Assembly (NCBI GenBank): GCA_963793785.1
Contig: CAWCBH010000003.1
Coordinates: 1,178,001 to 1,242,000 of the forward strand
DNA from: CAWCBH01 sp963793785
Lineage (GTDB): Bacteria > Actinomycetota > Thermoleophilia > Solirubrobacterales > 70-9
DNA length: 64,000 nt
Direction of reading: 5' to 3'
Numbering within the stretch: the first letter of the stretch is position 1; every line of letters begins with the position of its first letter. This document shows, one piece after another, positions 1 to 10,890 of this stretch. The notes below the pieces were generated by a model. That model ran no database searches and was not told the origin of the DNA. It saw nothing but the letters and a program-made list of their open reading frames with translations. Both the position numbers and the translations under genes were made by a program.

Positions 1-728
1 GTGAGAACGGCGAGCTGTTCGCGCTCAACGCGAAGACCGGCAAGACGAAGTGGAGCACGCCGACTGGAGGCGAGGTGAAGGCGGCCCCCGCGTATGAGAA
101 CGGGATCCTCTACGTCGGCAACTACAGCGGCATCATGTCGGCGATCAAGGCGTCGAGCGGCAAGGTCAAGTGGCAGACCAGCGCCCTCGGACCCGGCCTC
201 GGCGTCGCCGGGCGCTTCTACGCCACCCCCGCGGTCGCCTTCGGCCGCGTCTACAGCGGCAACAACGACAGCCGCGTCTACTCCTTCGACGCCAAGACCG
301 GCGAGCTGGCCTGGACCTACTCGACCGGGAGCTACGTCTACTCGGGCACCGCGGTGGCGAACACCAAGGACACCAAGCCGACCGTCTACGTCGGCTCGAT
401 CGACGGCAACATCTACGCGCTCAACGCCCAGACCGGCGACCCCCGCTGGGTCGAGTCGGCGCAGGGCCCGGTGATCGGGTCGCTGAGCATCGTCGGCGAC
501 ACGGTCTACGTGGCGACCTTCGAGGGGACGACCACCACCGGCCGCCGGTTGCGCGACGGCAAGAAGGTCTTCGAGTACACCACCGGCGCCTACATGCCGG
601 TGATCTCCGACGGCCGGCGGATCTATCTGACCGGCTACTCCTCGATCCACGCGCTCGACCCGGTCACTCCCAAGCAGGCCAAGCAGGCCGAGAGGGAGCG
701 CCGGCAGCGCAAGCGCGGCAAGCGCTAG
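1..728 (+). CDS. PQQ-like beta-propeller repeat protein (5' partial)
   Basis: The reading frame is open from base 3 and is cut by the window edge, so only the C-terminal ~240 residues are seen. It holds repeated propeller blades with the pattern ALNAKTGK.KW, SAIKASSGKVKWQ, YSFDAKTGELAWTY and YALNAQTGDPRWV, each ending in the W-containing strand typical of PQQ/outer-membrane-assembly (BamB-like) beta-propellers. The C-terminus is a short very basic tail (KQAKQAERERRQRKRGKR). Such proteins are usually extracytoplasmic and bind partners or act as dehydrogenase scaffolds; no catalytic residue can be assigned here. It converges with hisF, sharing the last 4 bases. Function beyond the fold is unknown. 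Confidence 0.85.
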   Translation, partial: ENGELFALNAKTGKTKWSTPTGGEVKAAPAYENGILYVGNYSGIMSAIKASSGKVKWQTSALGPGLGVAGRFYATPAVAFGRVYSGNNDSRVYSFDAKTGELAWTYSTGSYVYSGTAVANTKDTKPTVYVGSIDGNIYALNAQTGDPRWVESAQGPVIGSLSIVGDTVYVATFEGTTTTGRRLRDGKKVFEYTTGAYMPVISDGRRIYLTGYSSIHALDPVTPKQAKQAERERRQRKRGKR

Positions 729-1480
729 AGCCGGACCGGGATCCCGGCCTCCGCGAGGTGCTCCTTCGCCTCGCGGACCCGGTAGGTCCCGTAGTGGAAG
801 ATCGAGGCGCAGAGGACCGCGTCGGCGCCGCCCTCGCTGATCGCCGCGGTGAGGTGCTCGAGGCGGCCGGCGCCTCCTGAGGCGATCACCGGCACCGGCA
901 CCGCATCGGCGATCGCCCGGGTCAGCTCCAGCTCGTAGCCGTCCTCGGTCCCGTCTCGGTCCATGCTCGTCAGCAGCACCTCCCCCGCCCCGCGCTCGGT
1001 CGCCTCTCGCGCCCACTCGACCGCGTCGCGCTCGGCGGCGACCCGCCCGCCGTCGAGGTAGACGCCGTAGCCGCCGTCCTCGCGCTTGGCGTCGATCGCG
1101 ATCACCACGCACTGGGCGCCGAAGCGGTCAGCCAGCTCGCCGAGCAGCTCCGGCCTGCGCAGCGCCGCCGAGTTGACCGAGACCTTGTCGGCGCCGGCGT
1201 CGAGGACCGCCTGTGCGTCCTCGATGGAGCGGATTCCGCCGCCGATCGTGAACGGGATGAAGACGTTGTCGGCGGTGCGGCGGGCAAGCTCGACGATCGT
1301 CTCGCGACGCTCGTGCGAGGCGGTGATGTCGAGGAAGACCAGCTCGTCGGCGCCCTCGGAGTCGTAGCGCTCGGCCAGCTCGACCGGGTCGCCGGCATCG
1401 CGCAGGCCGACGAAGTTGGTGCCCTTGACGACCCGCCCGCGGTCGACGTCGAGGCAGGGTATGACGCGCTTGAGGACCAT
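725..1480 (-). CDS. hisF: Imidazole glycerol phosphate synthase, cyclase subunit
   Basis: HisF uses ammonia from HisH to convert PRFAR into imidazole glycerol phosphate and AICAR, the branch point of histidine and purine synthesis. The 251-residue length is normal. The two catalytic aspartates are visible: D11 in IPCLDVDRG and the D of VIAIDAKR near residue 130. The phosphate-binding loops FTIGGGIRS and PVIASGGAG are intact on this (beta/alpha)8 barrel. It is the last gene of the his cluster, separated from hisA by a secreted glycosidase gene. A TACCCT hexamer 7 nt before the ATG suggests it also has its own leaderless promoter. Confidence 0.97.
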   Translation of the reverse strand: MVLKRVIPCLDVDRGRVVKGTNFVGLRDAGDPVELAERYDSEGADELVFLDITASHERRETIVELARRTADNVFIPFTIGGGIRSIEDAQAVLDAGADKVSVNSAALRRPELLGELADRFGAQCVVIAIDAKREDGGYGVYLDGGRVAAERDAVEWAREATERGAGEVLLTSMDRDGTEDGYELELTRAIADAVPVPVIASGGAGRLEHLTAAISEGGADAVLCASIFHYGTYRVREAKEHLAEAGIPVRL

Positions 1481-1487
1481 TGCGACG

Positions 1488-1493
1488 AGGGTA
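1488..1493 (-). promoter_or_regulatory. Putative leaderless -10 hexamer of hisF (TACCCT)
   Basis: TACCCT lies exactly 7 nt before the hisF ATG and no Shine-Dalgarno is present. The same TANNNT-N6/7-start spacing recurs at other genes in the window. Confidence 0.45.
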
Positions 1494-1504
1494 GTCGAGG
1501 GCTG

Positions 1505-3020
1505 CTAGAGCCCGGCCGTCGCCGTCGCCAGCCGGCTGCGGTGTCCGCTCAGCGGGTCGAGGAGCTGGAACACGGTGCCGCCGTTGCCGCCGATGGTGAC
1601 GCTGAAGTAGCCGCGAGGATTGTCGGGGGTCACGGTCCGAAGCGGCAGGCCGTTGACCAGGATCACGGTCAGCCGTCCGGCGCGACGGCCCCTAGCCGCT
1701 CCCCAGACCTCCACGGTTCCGAAGCCGCTCGGACGGACGGCGATCGGCATCCGGAAGGCGAAGTAGGCGGGCTTCGCGGGGCCGTCGATGAATCGCAACC
1801 CGGTGTTCCAGAACGGGTCGTCGTAGATCAGGTACTGGGCGAAGCTGGCGATGCCGGGATCCCGCCACTGCAGGTACTCGGCCACGTTCAGGCTCTCGGC
1901 TTGCGCACGAGGCCGACAGCAGCGGCCTGCGCACCGGATGCCACTGGAACCCTGCCTCGGTGTTGTAGACCGGAAGGTCGTCGGGCAGTCGGCCGCTCTC
2001 GGCCAGCTGCCGCAGCAGCTCGGCCGGGCGGCCCGGCTCTGAGGCCGTCCAGTCGTCGAGGTCGGGATCGAGGTTGAGGGCCGGCGCGGCGCCGTTGGCG
2101 GCGCTGTAGAGGTGCGTCGTCAGTCCGTCGGCATCGAGGCGGCGATAGCCGTCGCATTCACGGCGAACGGCGTCGGCTCCCGTGTAGGGCCGCAGATCGG
2201 AGTCCACGCAGGCCAGCTCGCGAACGAACAGGCCCGGCGCCATCGAGCCGACTCCGGCCGGGACGCTCAGCCCGGTGGCCGCGGTCTCGGCGAGGTAGAT
2301 GCGGGAATCGCGATGCCCGCTTCGCCGCAGGGCCCGGGCGGCGGCGACGTAGAGGCGCCGGTAGAGCACCGGCGACCAGGGGATCGTCTCGCGGCCGATC
2401 CGCTTCCACTGCGGCGAGAGGAAGGTGCGGCCGTTGGGCTCGTTCCAGAGCGACCACTCGCCGACCTGCGGCAGGGGCCGGTTCTCGCCCGGCGGGACGA
2501 AGCGACCGCTGTAGCGCCTGCCGAGCGCGCGAACGAACTTGGCGAACTGGCGCACCCGCGGGGAGCCGTCGGCGAGGCGAGCCCAGTGGGGCAGCTTCAG
2601 GAGCGTGCCCGGGATCGAGGAGGCCGAAGCCGGATTGAGCATCAGGGCGATGCCGCGCCTGCGTGCCTCCCGCACCAGGCTGTCGAGCATCATCCAGCGC
2701 CGGGGGCTGTAGAGCGCCGAGGAGGGGTTGGCGGGATCGCCGCTGGGCCTGGTCCGCGCCGACCGGTCGGCCAGCGGGTACCGCCACCAGACGACCGCCC
2801 GGATCTTGTCCACCCCCAGGTCCTGCATCTGGTCGAGGGCTCGGATCTGCTCGGGCCGCGAGCGCTGCAGCAGGTGATGGTCCTCCTCCATCAACAGCTG
2901 CTGGGTGGCGCTTGCTCCGGCCTGCCCCGGCGACGCGGTTGCGACGAGCATCAACCCCACCCACAGCGCGATCGCTGTCCGGGCGGATCCCTCGCCCACC
3001 GGGAAGAGCCGGAACGTCAT
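1505..3020 (-). CDS. Secreted clan-A-like glycoside hydrolase (one frameshift)
   Basis: Begins with a signal peptide (MTFRLFPVGEG, then a hydrophobic run ending ATASPGQA). The following TIM-barrel-like region shows LGVDKIRAVVWW, the acid/base motif SLWNEPNG near residue 200 and a second catalytic-type glutamate in LPVYNTEAGFQW near residue 355, the pattern of GH5/GH39-like retaining glycosidases. Around base 1907 the frame shifts by +1; translation resumes in another frame as QAESLNVAEYLQWRDPG and continues through a beta-rich C-terminal domain to the stop at 1505, so the intact protein would be about 500 residues. Substrate unknown. It sits on the same strand between hisA and hisF, an odd place for an exported glycosidase. 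The frameshift may be a sequence error. Confidence 0.75.
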
Positions 3021-3066
3021 GTCCGCGCAGCGACGATAGCCGCCGAGGGCGGAGCCGTAAAGGGCC

Positions 3067-3796
3067 CTAGGCCGGGTTCAGCGCCCGGTCGCCTTCGGCG
3101 ACGGTGAAGGCGCCCTCATAGAGCGCCTTTCCGACCACAACCCCTTCGACGTTCTCGGGGGCCGCGGCAGCCAGCGAGCGAAGGTCGTCGAGGTCGCCGA
3201 CGCCGCCCGAGTAGAGGATCCTCGCCTCGCTGGCGTCTGCCACCTGCCGCATCTCGGTGATCCCCGGACCAGCCATCGTCCCGTCGACCTCGATCGGCGT
3301 GAACAGGAATCGAGCCACCCCGCGCCCGGCCAGGTCCGCGACGGCGGCGCGGGGATCGGTCTCGCTGCTCTGCGTCCAGCCCGCCAGCGCCACGGTCCCG
3401 GCGCGGGAGTCGACCGCGACGACGACGCGGTCGCCGTGCTCCTCGAGCATCGCGGCGAGGAATGCGGGGTCGCGCAGGGCTGCGGTTCCGATCACGACTC
3501 GCTGGGCGCCGGCGGCGAGCGCCGCGGCGACCGCATCGCGGTCGCGCAATCCGCCTCCGGCCTGCACCGGGCAGTCGACCGCGGCGACGATCCTGCGCAG
3601 CGCCTCGAGGTTTCGCGGCTCCCCCTCGCGGGCGCCGTCGAGGTCGACCACGTGCAGCCAGCGGGCGCCGTCCTCGTGCCAGCGGGTCGCGGCGTCGGTG
3701 GGGTCGGCGTCGTAGCGCGGTCTCGCGCTCGTAGTCGCCCTGCAGCAGCCGGACCGCGCGCCCGTCGCGGATGTCGACCGCCGGGATGAGGATCAC
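3067..3796 (-). CDS. hisA: ProFAR isomerase HisA (one frameshift)
   Basis: HisA opens the ribose ring of ProFAR by an Amadori rearrangement to give PRFAR, the HisF/HisH substrate. The N-terminus ILIPAVDIRDGRAVRLLQGDY carries the catalytic aspartate of VDIRDG; the rest (VDLDGA, VQAGGGLRD, YSGGVGDLDDL) is in another frame. The join is near 3717, where one extra C after ACC-GCG moves the frame; removing it gives a normal ~240-residue barrel. The GTG start overlaps the hisH TGA as GTGA. Position and perfect conservation on both sides make a sequencing insertion more likely than a dead gene. Confidence 0.9.
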
Positions 3797-4434
3797 GCCG
3801 GCGCCGGCGCCGCCGCGCAGATGCGGGTGAAGTTGGCGAGCAGGCGCAGCCCCGCAGCGCTCGACTTCTCGGGGTGAAACTGGACCCCGAAGACGTTCTC
3901 GGACTCGACCGCGCAGGCGAATCGCTCCCCGTAGGAGGCGCTGCCGAGCGCCAACCCGTCGGCGGGGCGAGGGGCAAAGGAGTGGACGAAATAGAAGGGC
4001 GTCTCGGCGGCGATTCCCTCGACCAGCCGGGACGAGCGCTCCCAGCGAACCGGCGACCAGCCGATGTGGGGCACCTTCAGGGATCCGGAGCGCAGCTCGG
4101 TCACCTCTCCCTCGAGCAGGTCGAGCCCGCGGGCGCCGCCGAGCTCGGTCGAGGAGGCAAACAGCAGCTGCAGGCCGAGGCAGATGCCGAGGATCGGCTT
4201 CGCCCTCACGTCGCGATCCTCGAGCAGCTGATCGAGGCCGAGGTCGCGGATCCGGGTCATCGCCGCCGGGAAGGCTCCGACCCCCGGCAGGACGATCCCG
4301 TCGGCCGCTCGGGCCGGCTCGGGGTCGGCGCTGATCAGCGGCTCCGCGCCGACGCGCTGGAGCGCCTTCTCGACCGAGCGGAGGTTGCCCATCCCGTAGT
4401 CGAGGATGCAAATGCGCGGCCCGCTGCTAGTCAC
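3793..4434 (-). CDS. hisH: Imidazole glycerol phosphate synthase, glutaminase subunit
   Basis: Class I glutamine amidotransferase that feeds ammonia to HisF. The catalytic triad is present: nucleophile Cys in GICLGLQLLF near residue 87, and His and Glu in GVQFHPEKS near residue 190. The N-terminal ILDYGMGNLRSV and LPGVGAF loop are typical HisH signatures. Length 213 residues is normal. The GTG start at 4434 lies 8 bases inside the end of hisB, and the stop overlaps the hisA start, so translation is coupled along the operon. Confidence 0.97.
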   Translation of the reverse strand: MTSSGPRICILDYGMGNLRSVEKALQRVGAEPLISADPEPARAADGIVLPGVGAFPAAMTRIRDLGLDQLLEDRDVRAKPILGICLGLQLLFASSTELGGARGLDLLEGEVTELRSGSLKVPHIGWSPVRWERSSRLVEGIAAETPFYFVHSFAPRPADGLALGSASYGERFACAVESENVFGVQFHPEKSSAAGLRLLANFTRICAAAPAPA

Positions 4435-5018
4435 TCAGGGTTCCCTTGGTCGAGGGCACGTCGGGCTCGTCCGGATCGACCGAGACGGCCACCCGCAGCG
4501 CCCGCGCGAAGGCCTTGAAGCAGGCCTCGATCATGTGGTGGGCGTTGGTGCCGGAGCGGACCCACAGGTGCAGGGTCAGCTTGCCGCTGTTGGCGACGGC
4601 GCGGAAGAACTCCTCCGCCAGCTCGGTGTCGAAGCCGGCGATCGTGGTCGCCGGCAGATCGGCGTCGAAGGCGCAATAGGGGCGCCCGGAGATGTCGATC
4701 GCGCACTCGCCGAGCGACTCGTCCATCGGCACCAGCGCCTGTCCGTAGCGACGGATCCCGGCACGGTCGCCCGAGCGCCTCGTCGAGCGCCTGGCCGAAG
4801 ACGATGCCGACGTCCTCGGTGGTGTGGTGAGCGCCGGTCTCCAGGTCCCCGCTGGCCTCGACCTCGAGCCCGATGCGCCCGTGGCGGGCGAGCAGCTCGA
4901 GCATGTGGTCGAGGAAGCCGACCCCGGTCGAAACCTTCGCCGCGCCGCCGTCGAGATCGAGCGAGAGGCTGATCTCGGTCTCCTTGGTGGAGCGCTTCCT
5001 TTGCGCGGTCCGCGTCAT
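4427..5018 (-). CDS. hisB: Imidazoleglycerol-phosphate dehydratase (one frameshift)
   Basis: Monofunctional HisB dehydrates imidazole glycerol phosphate to imidazole acetol phosphate. The N-terminal half shows GVGFLDHMLELLARHG and the metal-binding HHTTEDVG; the C-terminal half shows PMDESLGECAIDISGRP and the second metal site NAHHMIEACFKAFARAL. The halves lie in two frames joined near 4771, where one extra base follows the codons for EALG; correcting it yields a ~196-residue protein of family length. No phosphatase domain is fused. The ATG overlaps the hisD TGA (ATGA). Confidence 0.92.
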
Positions 5019-6284
5019 CGCCTAACCCTCGCAGACTCCCCGTGCACCGGCAGGCCCTCGGCTCGGGCGAGAACGTCGACGGGGGCAGCCAAAGCCTCTG
5101 CTGCGTCGCCGGGAACGCGAACCTCGGCGATCTTGCGCCGGAAGGTTTCCGGCCCCAGTGGACCGGAGAAGCGACCGGCGCCGCCGGTCGGCAGCACATG
5201 GTTTGAGCCGGCGGCGTAGTCGCCGAACGCGGTGGCCGTCGCCGGCCCCACGAAGACGCATCCCGCCGTCTTGATGTGGTCGACGAGCGCGTACGCGTCC
5301 TCGCTCATCAGCTGCAGGTGCTCGGGCGCGTAGGCGTTCGCGAGCGCGACCGCGTCGGCGAGGTCGGGGACGTGGACGACCGCCAATGACGCGTCGGCGA
5401 CGCTCGGGCGCTCGGCGGCCGCCTCCGTGGTCCTGTCGACCAGGGAGTCCAGCACCGCCTCCTCGACGGCCGTTGCAACCAGGGGGCTGTCGGCGCCGTG
5501 CTCGGCCTGCGCGCAGAGGTCGAGCGCCGCCCAGTCCAGATCGGTGTCGTGGCCGACGACCGCCATCAACTCCGACGGGCCGGCGAGGGAGTCGATTCCG
5601 ACCTGCCCGTAGACGCGACCGCTTTGCCTCTCGCACCCATGCGTTGCCGGGGCCGGCGATCACATCCACGGGAGCCACCGACTCGGTCCCATGGGCGAGC
5701 GCGAAGATCGCCTGCGCGCCGCCCATCGCATAGACCTCGTCGACGCCGCACAGGGCCGCCGCTGCGAGCGTCACCGGGTCGAGCTCGCCGTCGGGTCCCG
5801 GAGGCGAGGCCAGCGCTATCCGCGCCACGCCGGCGACCGCGGGCCGGGATGCAGCCCATCAGGACGCTGGAGGGGTAGGCGGCTCGCCCGCCGGGCGCGT
5901 ACACACCCGCCGCCCTCACCGCAACCTCCCGGACCGCGACCGTCTGACCCTGCGGCAGCTCGACGGTCCGCAGCTCGGAGTCGAGCCCCGCCTCGGCGAC
6001 CGCCCGCACGTTTGCAGCGGCCAGGTCGAGCGCCGCCCGCAGCGGCGGATCGAGATCGGTCAGCGCCGCTTCGAGGCGCTCGCGGCTCGACCCGCAGCGC
6101 TGCCGGCGGTCGCTCGGTGGCGTCGAACCGGCCGGTCAGCTCGAGGACCGCCGCATCGCCGCGCTCGCGAACCTGACGCTCGATCGGCTCCACGTCCACC
6201 GCTCCCGCCGCGCCCAGCGACCACTCGCGGATCGCCGTCGCCACCGCGGCCGGCTCGCTTCCATTCGAAGCTCTGCACCTTCAT
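5015..6284 (-). CDS. hisD: Histidinol dehydrogenase (four frameshifts in this sequence)
   Basis: HisD oxidises L-histidinol to L-histidine with two NAD. The protein can be read in order through five segments: MKVQSFEWK; AVATAIREWSLG...LELTGRFDAT; NVRAVAEAGLDSELRT...GVYAPGGRAAYPSSVLMGCIPA; ARIALASPPGP...AMGGAQAIFALAHGTESV...IAGPGNAWV; IDSLAGPSELMAVV...HLQLM...AGCVFVGPATATAFGDYAAGSNHVLPTGG. Shifts fall near 6259, 6085, 5843 and 5623 and each is one extra base. Zinc and catalytic motifs (GPSE, AGSNHVLPT) are intact, which argues for insertion errors over decay. Start ATG at 6284 overlaps the hisG stop. Reconstructed length is about 420 residues, normal for the family. Confidence 0.88.
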
Positions 6285-6958
6285 CGCGTCGCCTCCCGCA
6301 GCCGCGCGGTCAGCGCGTCGACCTCGGCCGCGCGCAGCTTGTGGGCGACCCGGTTGGCGACGAAGCGCGCGGTCGAGACCGCGATCTCCTCGCGGACCTC
6401 GAGGTCGTTCTCCTCCAGGGTGCGGCCGGTCGCCACCAGGTCGACGATCCCGTCGGCGAGCCCGACCAGCGGCGCCAGCTCCACCGACCCCTTGACCTCG
6501 ATCACCTCGGCCCGGCGGCCGGTGTCCTCGAAGTGGCGCTCGGCCACGCGCGGGTACTTGGTCGCGATTCGCATCGCGCCCAGACGTCGCTCCGCCTCGC
6601 CCAAGCTGGGGTCGCCTCGGCGAGCCGCCAAGACCATCCGGCAGCGGCCGTAGCCGAGGTCGAGCAGCTCGAAGACCATCCGGTCGCCCTGCTCGAGCAG
6701 CACGTCCTTGCCGGTGATGCCGACGTCGGCTGCGCCGGCCTCGACATAGGTCGGGACGTCGGAGGGACGCATCGTCACCAGCTCGATCTCCCCTCCGGCG
6801 AAGATCAGCGAGCGCGAGTCCCCGCGCAGGCCCGAGACGTCGACCCCGGTCCGCTCGAGAACTTCGATCGTCTCCTCGAGCAGCGCTCCGCGGGGAACCG
6901 CCAGCTTCAGCGGCCCGTCGGACTTGGCCCGCCCGGCGGCGGAGATCCGCGGGCTCAT
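6281..6958 (-). CDS. hisG: ATP phosphoribosyltransferase, short form
   Basis: Catalyses the first step of histidine synthesis, joining ATP and PRPP. At 225 residues it is the short HisG form, lacking the C-terminal ACT-like regulatory domain and needing HisZ, which is encoded directly upstream with an ATGA overlap. The family signatures LKLAVPRGALLEETI, AADVGITGKDVLLE and the PRPP-loop region GIVDLVATGRTLEEN are visible. Feedback control by histidine would therefore act on the HisG-HisZ complex. Confidence 0.96.
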   Translation of the reverse strand: MSPRISAAGRAKSDGPLKLAVPRGALLEETIEVLERTGVDVSGLRGDSRSLIFAGGEIELVTMRPSDVPTYVEAGAADVGITGKDVLLEQGDRMVFELLDLGYGRCRMVLAARRGDPSLGEAERRLGAMRIATKYPRVAERHFEDTGRRAEVIEVKGSVELAPLVGLADGIVDLVATGRTLEENDLEVREEIAVSTARFVANRVAHKLRAAEVDALTARLREATR

Positions 6959-7959
6959 CCGCCCTCTCCCCCACTCGAGCGCAAGCGCTCCTCCTCGGCC
7001 TGGGCGACGTGGACGCGCTCCAGGTAGAGGCCGAAGCCGGCGGCCGGGAGCGAGAGCCCGAACCGCCCCGTCAGCTCGTCGTAGCGACCGCCGCCGCCGA
7101 GCACGTAGCCGAGCGCCGGGTCATAGACCTCGAGGATCGCGCCGCTGTAATAGCCGAGGTCGCGCAGCAGCCCGAGGTCGACCTGCACCCGAGCGGCGGC
7201 GTCGCGTGCTTCCAGAGCCTCGAAGGTTCCCTGGATGCGGGCCGTGGCCCGCTCGACGGCGCTGCCGCCGATCGAGCGCGCCTCGTCGAGGACCTCACGC
7301 CCGCCGCGCAGCTGGGTCAGGGCGAGAAGCGTCTCGCATTGCTCGTCGCTGACGCCGTCGACGGCGGACAGCTCGGCCTCCAGGCCGACCAGGTCGTGGA
7401 TCGCCAGCTTCTCGAGCGCGGTGTCGCGCGCTTCGCCTTCGACGCCCAGCTCGGTGAGCAGGGCCCGGTAGAGCTCCGCGTCGCCGAGCCCGATCACCGC
7501 CCGGGTCAGCCCGGCGGCATCGAGCGCCGCCTCCAGCACCTCGACCACCTCCGCCGTGCCCTCGGGCGCCGGCGCGCCGAGCAGCTCCACCCCCGCCTGG
7601 GCGAACTCGCGCATTTGCCCGCGCTGGGGACGAATCGCCCGATAGGCGTTGGCGATGTAGCAGAGGCGGAACGGGGGCTGCGCCTGCGCGAAACGGGTCG
7701 CGACCAGGCGCGCGATCGGGATCGTCATGTCCGAGCGCAGCGCCAGCAGGTCGCCGCCCTCGTCGAAGAAGCGGTAGGCGCCGCGAGCGGTCCGCCCGTC
7801 GCCGCGCGACATCACCTCGTCGTACTCGATCGTCGGCGTCTGCACCTCGCCGTAGCCGAAGCGCTCGAAGACCTCGATCAGGGCGAGGTTGAGCCTGCGC
7901 AGCTCGCGCATCTCGTCGGGCAGCACGTCCCGCGTCCCGGGTGGGATGGGATGGATCAT
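6955..7959 (-). CDS. hisZ: ATP phosphoribosyltransferase regulatory subunit
   Basis: HisZ is a class II histidyl-tRNA-synthetase-like protein that activates short HisG and senses histidine; it does not aminoacylate tRNA. Visible marks are the N-terminal PPGTRDVLPDEMRELRRLN, FERFGYGEVQTPTIEY, motif-2-like ALRSDMTIPIARLVATRF, and GYYSGAILEVYDPALGYVLGGGGRYDELTGRFG near residue 270. At 334 residues it lacks the HisS anticodon-binding domain, so it is not HisS. It follows murA after 18 bases and overlaps hisG. Confidence 0.93.
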   Translation of the reverse strand: MIHPIPPGTRDVLPDEMRELRRLNLALIEVFERFGYGEVQTPTIEYDEVMSRGDGRTARGAYRFFDEGGDLLALRSDMTIPIARLVATRFAQAQPPFRLCYIANAYRAIRPQRGQMREFAQAGVELLGAPAPEGTAEVVEVLEAALDAAGLTRAVIGLGDAELYRALLTELGVEGEARDTALEKLAIHDLVGLEAELSAVDGVSDEQCETLLALTQLRGGREVLDEARSIGGSAVERATARIQGTFEALEARDAAARVQVDLGLLRDLGYYSGAILEVYDPALGYVLGGGGRYDELTGRFGLSLPAAGFGLYLERVHVAQAEEERLRSSGGEGG

Positions 7960-7977
7960 CGGTTCCTCCGGAAGAGC

Positions 7978-9277
<1,300 letters not shown>

Positions 9278-9365
9278 TGGAAATGCCTGCAAAGAGCGGT
9301 CTTTTGCGAGAACGCGCGCGGCTCGGGCAGGCTCGCCCGTAGGCGCGACTAGGGTAACAGTGGGG

Positions 9366-9941
9366 ATGGCTGCTCCAACCCGAGATCAAGCCTGGGCGCT
9401 CTTCTGCGAGTGGACCGAGTCGGACTCGCTGCGAAAGCACGCGCTCGCGGTCGAGGCGGGGATGCGTGCCTACGCACGGCGCTACGAGGAGGACGAGGAG
9501 CTGTGGGCGGTGACCGGCCTCGTCCACGACCTCGACTACGAGCGCTACCCCGACCTCGACACGGGCCACCCGCGCTACGCGCTGAAGGAGCTGCAGGATC
9601 GCGGCTACCCGCAGGACGTGATCGATGCCGTCGCCGGCCACGCCGACTTCCTCGGCGTGCCGCGGGAGACGCTGATGGCCAAGGTGCTCTACGCCGTCGA
9701 CGAGATGTCGGGGTTCGTCACCGCCTGCGCGCTGGTGCGGCCGACCGGGATCGAGGGGATGAAGCCGAAGTCGGTGCGCAAGAAGCTCAAGCAGCCGTCG
9801 TTCGCGGCGGCCGTCGACCGCGATCAGCTTCAGCGCGCCGCCGAGGAGCTCGGGGTGGAGATGGACGAGCACATCCAGGTAGTGATCGACGCGCTCTCCG
9901 AGCACGCCGACGAGCTTGGCCTGCAGGGCACCGACGGCTGA
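9366..9941 (+). CDS. HD-domain phosphohydrolase-like protein
   Basis: A 191-residue protein with HD-superfamily metal-binding residues in order: H of LRKHALAVEAGM near residue 24, HD in TGLVHDLDYERYP near 52, H of GHPRYALKEL and H of VAGHADFLG near 91. Related short proteins are annotated as HDIG/HD hydrolases of unknown substrate. The ATG at 9366 was chosen because upstream sequence in frame is antisense to murA; TAGGGT lies 10 nt before it. Its stop overlaps the next ATG (TGATG), so it is likely coupled to the hydrolase gene. Substrate unknown. Confidence 0.85.
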   Translation: MAAPTRDQAWALFCEWTESDSLRKHALAVEAGMRAYARRYEEDEELWAVTGLVHDLDYERYPDLDTGHPRYALKELQDRGYPQDVIDAVAGHADFLGVPRETLMAKVLYAVDEMSGFVTACALVRPTGIEGMKPKSVRKKLKQPSFAAAVDRDQLQRAAEELGVEMDEHIQVVIDALSEHADELGLQGTDG

Positions 9942-10890
9942 TGGGTCGCGGCGCCAAGATCGGGATCGGCGTACTCGTCGCACTGGCGATCCTGCTGGCG
10001 CTGAACACGGTCGTCACCAACCAGCAGACGAAGTCGGCCGAGGTGACGGTCGAGGGCGGCCAGATCCTCGAGCTGGCGGGGGGCGATGTGCAGGTGTTCG
10101 ACAGCGGTGGCGCCGCGGAGCCGATCGTGCTGATCCACTGCTACACCTGCGCGATCGACTGGTGGGACGCGATGGTGCCGCTGCTGTCCAGGACCCACCG
10201 CGTCGTCGCCATCGATCTGCTCGGGCACGGCGGCTCGGAGAAGCCGCGCTCGGGCTATGCGATGGAAGAGCAGGCGGCGCTGGTCGCGGGGGCCCTGAGC
10301 AAGCTCGGCGTCAGCCAGGCGACGGTGGTCGGTCACTCGCTCGGAGGCACGGTCGCCACCGCGCTTGCAGAGACCTCGCCGGACCTGGTCCGGCGCCTGG
10401 TGATCGTTGACCAGGCGCCCGACGGCAGCTTCGGTGAGCTGGACTTCCTCGCCAAGCTCAGCTACGCGCCGGTGGTCGGCCAGGCTGCCTGGCGGCTGGC
10501 TCCGGACGCCCTGGTCAAGGAAGGCCTCGGGCAGGCATTTGCCCCCGGCTACGACGTCCCCGACGCGTTCGTCGAGGACCTGGAGCGGATGACATTCACC
10601 TCCTACGAGGACTCCGTGGAGGCCGAGGACGACTTCACCGACGAGCGGCCGCTGGACGAGCGGATCGGGGCGGCCGGGGTGCCGCTGCTGGTCATCTTCG
10701 GCGCCGAGGAGCAGATCTACGAGCCGAGGGAGGCGCTGAGCGCCTACGCCGACGTGCCGGACGCCCAAACCGGCTGATCGCGGGCGCCGGCCATTCCCCC
10801 AACGTCGAGCGGCCGGCGGAGACGGCACGGCTGGTGCTCGACTTCGCGCGGGGCGGCGAGACGCCTGCCCCCGGTAGCTTGATCCCATGA
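9941..10890 (+). CDS. Membrane-anchored alpha/beta hydrolase (3' frameshift)
   Basis: An N-terminal transmembrane helix (IGIGVLVALAILLALNTVV, residues ~6-24) precedes an alpha/beta hydrolase fold. The nucleophile elbow VVGHSLGG (Ser near residue 126) and oxyanion region VLIHCYTCAIDWWD are clear. The open frame stops at 10777 just before the catalytic His; in the next frame the sequence continues RLIAGAGHSPNVERPAETARLVLDF to a TGA at 10890, which overlaps the greA ATG. A 1-base loss or 2-base gain near 10770 explains this, and the natural protein is about 316 residues. Substrate unknown. Confidence 0.82.

Noticed and set aside
3116..4411. Minus-strand ORF of 431 codons spanning hisA and hisH
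   Set aside because: Only its middle matches the HisA N-terminus; the rest is a shadow of hisH and shifted hisA. It is a consequence of the hisA frameshift.
5015..6284. Treating hisD as a true pseudogene
   Set aside because: Four one-base insertions but no point stop codons or motif loss, and all neighbours complete the pathway; errors in a low-coverage block fit better.
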